Source: Rhodoferax sp. AJA081-3
GTDB lineage: Bacteria > Pseudomonadota > Gammaproteobacteria > Burkholderiales > Burkholderiaceae_C
DNA length: 64,000 bases
NCBI RefSeq assembly: GCF_017798165.1
Contig: NZ_CP059068.1
Location: forward strand, 3,596,001-3,660,000
Reading direction: 5' to 3'
This document shows, piece by piece, positions 61,313 to 64,000 of this stretch. A model generated the notes under the pieces. That model was not told where the DNA came from, searched no databases, and saw only the letters and a list, made by a program, of their open reading frames with translations. Each line of letters starts with the position of its first letter. Position 1 is the stretch's first letter. A program made the translations under genes and the position numbers.

Positions 61313-62293
61313 ATGGTCAAGATCAAGACATTCATTGCAGCGCTGGTCTGCACCCCGCTTCTGCTCACCTTCAACCCTGCGGCTGCGCAGGAACTGAAGG
61401 AAATCAGTTTCGGCATCCTGTCCACCGAGTCTGCGCAAAACCTCAAGCAGGACTGGCAACCGGTGATCGACGACATGGGCGCACGGCTGGGCATCAAGGT
61501 CAACGCTTTTTTTGCACCGGACTACGCGGGTGTGATTGAAGGCTTGCGTTTCAACAAGGTGCAGGTCGCCTGGCTCGGCAACAAGTCGGCGGTGGATGCG
61601 GTAGAGCGCGCCAACAGCGAAGTGTTTGCCCAAACCATCAATGCCGATGGGTCCATGGGTTATTACAGCTTTGTCAGCGTACACAAGGACAGTGCCTACC
61701 AAAACCTGAATGATCTTTTGGCCCATGCGAAGAACCTCAGCTTTGGCATGGGAGACCCCAACTCCACCTCCGGCTTCCTGGTGCCCAGTTATTACCTGTT
61801 TGCGCTGAACAACGTCAACCACAAGACGGCCTTCAAGGCGGTGCGTGGCGCCAACCATGAGACCAACATCATGGCCGTTGCCAACAAGCAGGTTGACGCG
61901 GCCATCCACAGCTCGGATGTGCTGGAGCGCGTGGCGTCACGCCAGCCCGAGATCGCGGCCCAATTGCGCCAGGTGTGGAAGTCGCCCCTGATTGCCTCAG
62001 ACCCCATGGTGTGGCGCAAGGACCTGCCCACAGACCTCCAGCGCAGGATCAAGGACTTCTTTCTGGCCTATGGCCGCACAGGGCCAGATGCTGCGCGCGA
62101 GAAAGCCCAGCTCAAAAAATTGACGCTGGGTGGTTTTCAGGCGTCCAGCAATGCCCAGCTCACGCCCGTGCGCCAGCTGGAGCTGTTCAAGGAAAAGTTA
62201 AAACTAGAAGCCGATGCATCGCAGGCGGGCGATGACAAGAAGGCCAGGCTGGATGAGATCCATCGCAGGTTGGCAGAGCTTGCCAAGTCATGA
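61313..62293 (+). CDS. phnD: Phosphonate-type periplasmic binding protein, first copy
   Basis: A signal peptide (IAALVCTPLLLTFNPAAA) precedes QELKE. The binding site motif [14 protein letters not shown] (about residues 145-158) and ANHETN (about 181-186) are typical of PhnD/PtxB-like proteins. The ATG at 61313 is preferred; one at 61304 is possible. The following gene encodes a clear paralogue, with the same motifs and an overall identity I judge to be about half. This may allow two ligands, such as phosphonate and phosphite, to use one transporter. Confidence 0.9.
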   Translation: MVKIKTFIAALVCTPLLLTFNPAAAQELKEISFGILSTESAQNLKQDWQPVIDDMGARLGIKVNAFFAPDYAGVIEGLRFNKVQVAWLGNKSAVDAVERANSEVFAQTINADGSMGYYSFVSVHKDSAYQNLNDLLAHAKNLSFGMGDPNSTSGFLVPSYYLFALNNVNHKTAFKAVRGANHETNIMAVANKQVDAAIHSSDVLERVASRQPEIAAQLRQVWKSPLIASDPMVWRKDLPTDLQRRIKDFFLAYGRTGPDAAREKAQLKKLTLGGFQASSNAQLTPVRQLELFKEKLKLEADASQAGDDKKARLDEIHRRLAELAKS

Positions 62294-62337
62294 CCGTCAC
62301 TTCCATTTTTCAACGTATTCACACCCAAGGACACCTT

Positions 62338-63306
62338 ATGTTCAAAATCTCTTTTGTTGGCATGGCCCTCGCGGCATGCGTTGCCGCTACCCCGGCATCG
62401 GCGCAGGAGTTGAAGGAATTCAACTTTGGCATCATCTCTACCGAAGCATCCACCAATCTGAAGTCGGACTGGCAACCGATTTTGGATGACCTGTCCAAAA
62501 AAACCGGGCTCAAGGTCAACGCCTTTTTTGCACCCGACTACGCGGGCATTATTGAAGGCATGCGTTTCAACAAAGTACACGCGGCCTGGTTTGGCAACAA
62601 GTCGGCCATGGAAGCCGTCGACCGCGCCAGTGGTGAAGTATTTGCCCAGATGGTGAATGCGGATGGCTCACAGGGCTATTACTCGCACCTGATCGTGCAC
62701 AAAGACAGCCCGCTGAAGTCTTTGGACGATGTGCTCAAACAAGGCAAGAATTTGTCATTTGGCAATGGAGACCCCAATTCCACATCCGGCTTTCTGGTGC
62801 CCAGCTACTACGTGTTTGCGCAAAACAAGATTGACCCCAAGACACACTTCAAGCTGGTGCGCAGCGCCAACCACGAAACCAACTCCCTGGCCGTTGCCAA
62901 CAAACAAGTGGATGTGGCGACCAGCAACAGCGAGAACCTGGACAAGATCAAAGACCGGATGCCCGAAAAGTTCAACGACATCCGCATCATCTGGACCTCT
63001 CCGCTGATTCCGCTGGACCCGTTGGTGATCCGCAAGGACCTGCCCGAAGCCTACAAGGCCAAGATCAAGGACTTCTTCTACACCTATGGCAACGGTGGCC
63101 AGCAGGAGAAAGACAACCTGTTCAAGGTATCCAAGCTCTCCGGTTTCAAACCGTCCACCAATGCCCAGCTCACACCCATCCGCCAGTTGGAGTTGTTCAA
63201 GACGCGCAACAAGTTCGAGGCCGACGCCAACCTGAGCGCACCTGAAAAACAAGCCAAGTTGGCCGATATCGACAAACAGCTGGCGGCACTGAGCCCCGCC
63301 AAGTGA
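62338..63306 (+). CDS. phnD: Phosphonate-type periplasmic binding protein, second copy
   Basis: The start at 62338 ([19 protein letters not shown]) gives a signal peptide cleaved at ASA-Q, with AAGGA upstream. The mature part has [30 protein letters not shown] and [15 protein letters not shown], as in the first copy. The C-terminus [16 protein letters not shown] is also shared. It is a tandem duplicate of the gene at 61313. Confidence 0.92.
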   Translation: MFKISFVGMALAACVAATPASAQELKEFNFGIISTEASTNLKSDWQPILDDLSKKTGLKVNAFFAPDYAGIIEGMRFNKVHAAWFGNKSAMEAVDRASGEVFAQMVNADGSQGYYSHLIVHKDSPLKSLDDVLKQGKNLSFGNGDPNSTSGFLVPSYYVFAQNKIDPKTHFKLVRSANHETNSLAVANKQVDVATSNSENLDKIKDRMPEKFNDIRIIWTSPLIPLDPLVIRKDLPEAYKAKIKDFFYTYGNGGQQEKDNLFKVSKLSGFKPSTNAQLTPIRQLELFKTRNKFEADANLSAPEKQAKLADIDKQLAALSPAK

Positions 63307-63313
63307 GTCTGCA

Positions 63314-64000
63314 GTGAGCACACAAACCCCTTCGATTGCCCTGGCTGCCATGCCCGCCCCGCAGGTGCCGCGAACCAGTGTTGCTGCTTTGGTGGCCTGG
63401 GGTGTGCTGCTGGCACTGTTGGCGGGCTCCTGGAAAGGGGCCGACATGCGCCCCCTGGACCTGGTGCGCGATTCGGCCAATATGGTGACCTATGCCGTAG
63501 ACTTCTTCCCGCCGAAGTTTACGGACTGGCGCATCTACCTGCAGGAGATGGTCATCACCCTGCAGATTGCCCTGTGGGGCACAGCGCTGGCCGTGGTGTT
63601 TGCCGTGCCGTTTGGTTTGTTGTCGTCGGCCAACATCACACCCTGGTGGATCCACCAGCCCATACGCCGCCTGATGGACGCGGCCCGCGCCATCAACGAA
63701 ATGGTGTTCGCCATGTTGTTTATTGTGGCGGTGGGCCTGGGCCCCTTCGCCGGCGTGTTGGCGCTGTTTGTGCACACCACGGGCATTTTGGCCAAGTTGT
63801 TTTCGGAAGCCGTGGAGTCCATTGATTCGCAACCGGTAGAGGGCATACGGGCGACGGGTGCCAATGCACTGGAAGAGATTGTGTACGGTGTTATTCCCCA
63901 GGTGTTGCCACTGTGGATCTCTTACACCCTGTACCGTTTTGAATCCAATGTGCGATCGGCTTCGGTGGTTGGCATGGTGGGTGCGGGTGGCATTGGCGTC
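63314..64000 (+). CDS. phnE: Phosphonate ABC transporter permease, 3' end beyond window
   Basis: A GTG at 63314, 7 bases after the phnD2 stop, opens a frame that runs to the window edge (229 codons). The N-terminus has one hydrophobic segment ([16 protein letters not shown]), then [19 protein letters not shown], which is typical of PhnE. The EAA-type loop is seen as [20 protein letters not shown], the contact site for PhnC. About 30 residues are missing at the end, judging by family length of about 260. Confidence 0.9.
   Translation, partial: MSTQTPSIALAAMPAPQVPRTSVAALVAWGVLLALLAGSWKGADMRPLDLVRDSANMVTYAVDFFPPKFTDWRIYLQEMVITLQIALWGTALAVVFAVPFGLLSSANITPWWIHQPIRRLMDAARAINEMVFAMLFIVAVGLGPFAGVLALFVHTTGILAKLFSEAVESIDSQPVEGIRATGANALEEIVYGVIPQVLPLWISYTLYRFESNVRSASVVGMVGAGGIGV

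Noticed and set aside
1..64000. CRISPR arrays, prophage, insertion sequences, tRNA or rRNA genes
   Set aside because: No regularly spaced direct repeats, integrase or transposase frames, or cloverleaf-type sequences were seen on reading both strands.

Overview
The window is dense, GC-rich chromosomal DNA (about 62% G+C by eye) with short intergenic gaps, many 4-base ATGA overlaps and no rRNA, tRNA, phage or IS genes. The protein types point to a betaproteobacterium of the Comamonadaceae, close to Rhodoferax/Polaromonas: a proteobacterial-type glutamate-cysteine ligase, split NadA/NadC/NadB genes, an ohrR-ohr pair, an SrkA-type kinase, and a short interspersed repeat of a kind I associate with that family. 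That assignment is inference; no ribosomal marker is present.

Layout. 1-8.4 kb: 3' part of a flavin-dependent tryptophan halogenase, then gshA, kup, a RimJ-type acetyltransferase, benE and gshB (glutathione synthesis around two transporters), and a class II glutamine amidotransferase. 8.4-16.8 kb: a diguanylate cyclase with a duplicated sensor domain, an MdlAB-type heterodimeric ABC exporter, an HTH/GHKL-ATPase/DUF4325 regulator coupled to a FecR-domain coiled-coil protein, and small proteins. 16.8-25.4 kb: an ArnT-like glycosyltransferase carrying a palindromic insert, a PAP2 phosphatase, a globin, LysE plus a MocR regulator, small secreted proteins, and queE-queD. 25.5-36 kb: an HhH protein, srkA with a small membrane protein, a Ser/Thr kinase-USP fusion with its overlapping phosphatase, a DUF2855 protein, a CHASE-PAS histidine kinase and a LytS/LytTR two-component system. 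36-45 kb: ABM, YdjM and GNAT proteins, ohrR-ohr, a GMC oxidoreductase, hemerythrin plus a small membrane protein, and an RCC1-repeat gene broken by one stop codon. 45-60 kb: a PPOX-GAF/PPOX pair and amn, an M19 dipeptidase, nadB, a cyclase-FHA protein, a GH13 amylase, nadA-nadC, panD and a chemotaxis receptor. 60.4-64 kb: a phosphonate/phosphite-type ABC operon, phnC-phnD-phnD2-phnE, running off the end.

The most unusual signal is a repeat of about 55 bp present in six copies. Four are intergenic, two of them directly abutting start codons. Two are read through in frame inside conserved genes (benE and srkA), in the same orientation and the same reading frame. A second element, an 88-bp palindrome, is read through in the glycosyltransferase. 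Together these suggest short mobile palindromes that have added peptide to proteins.
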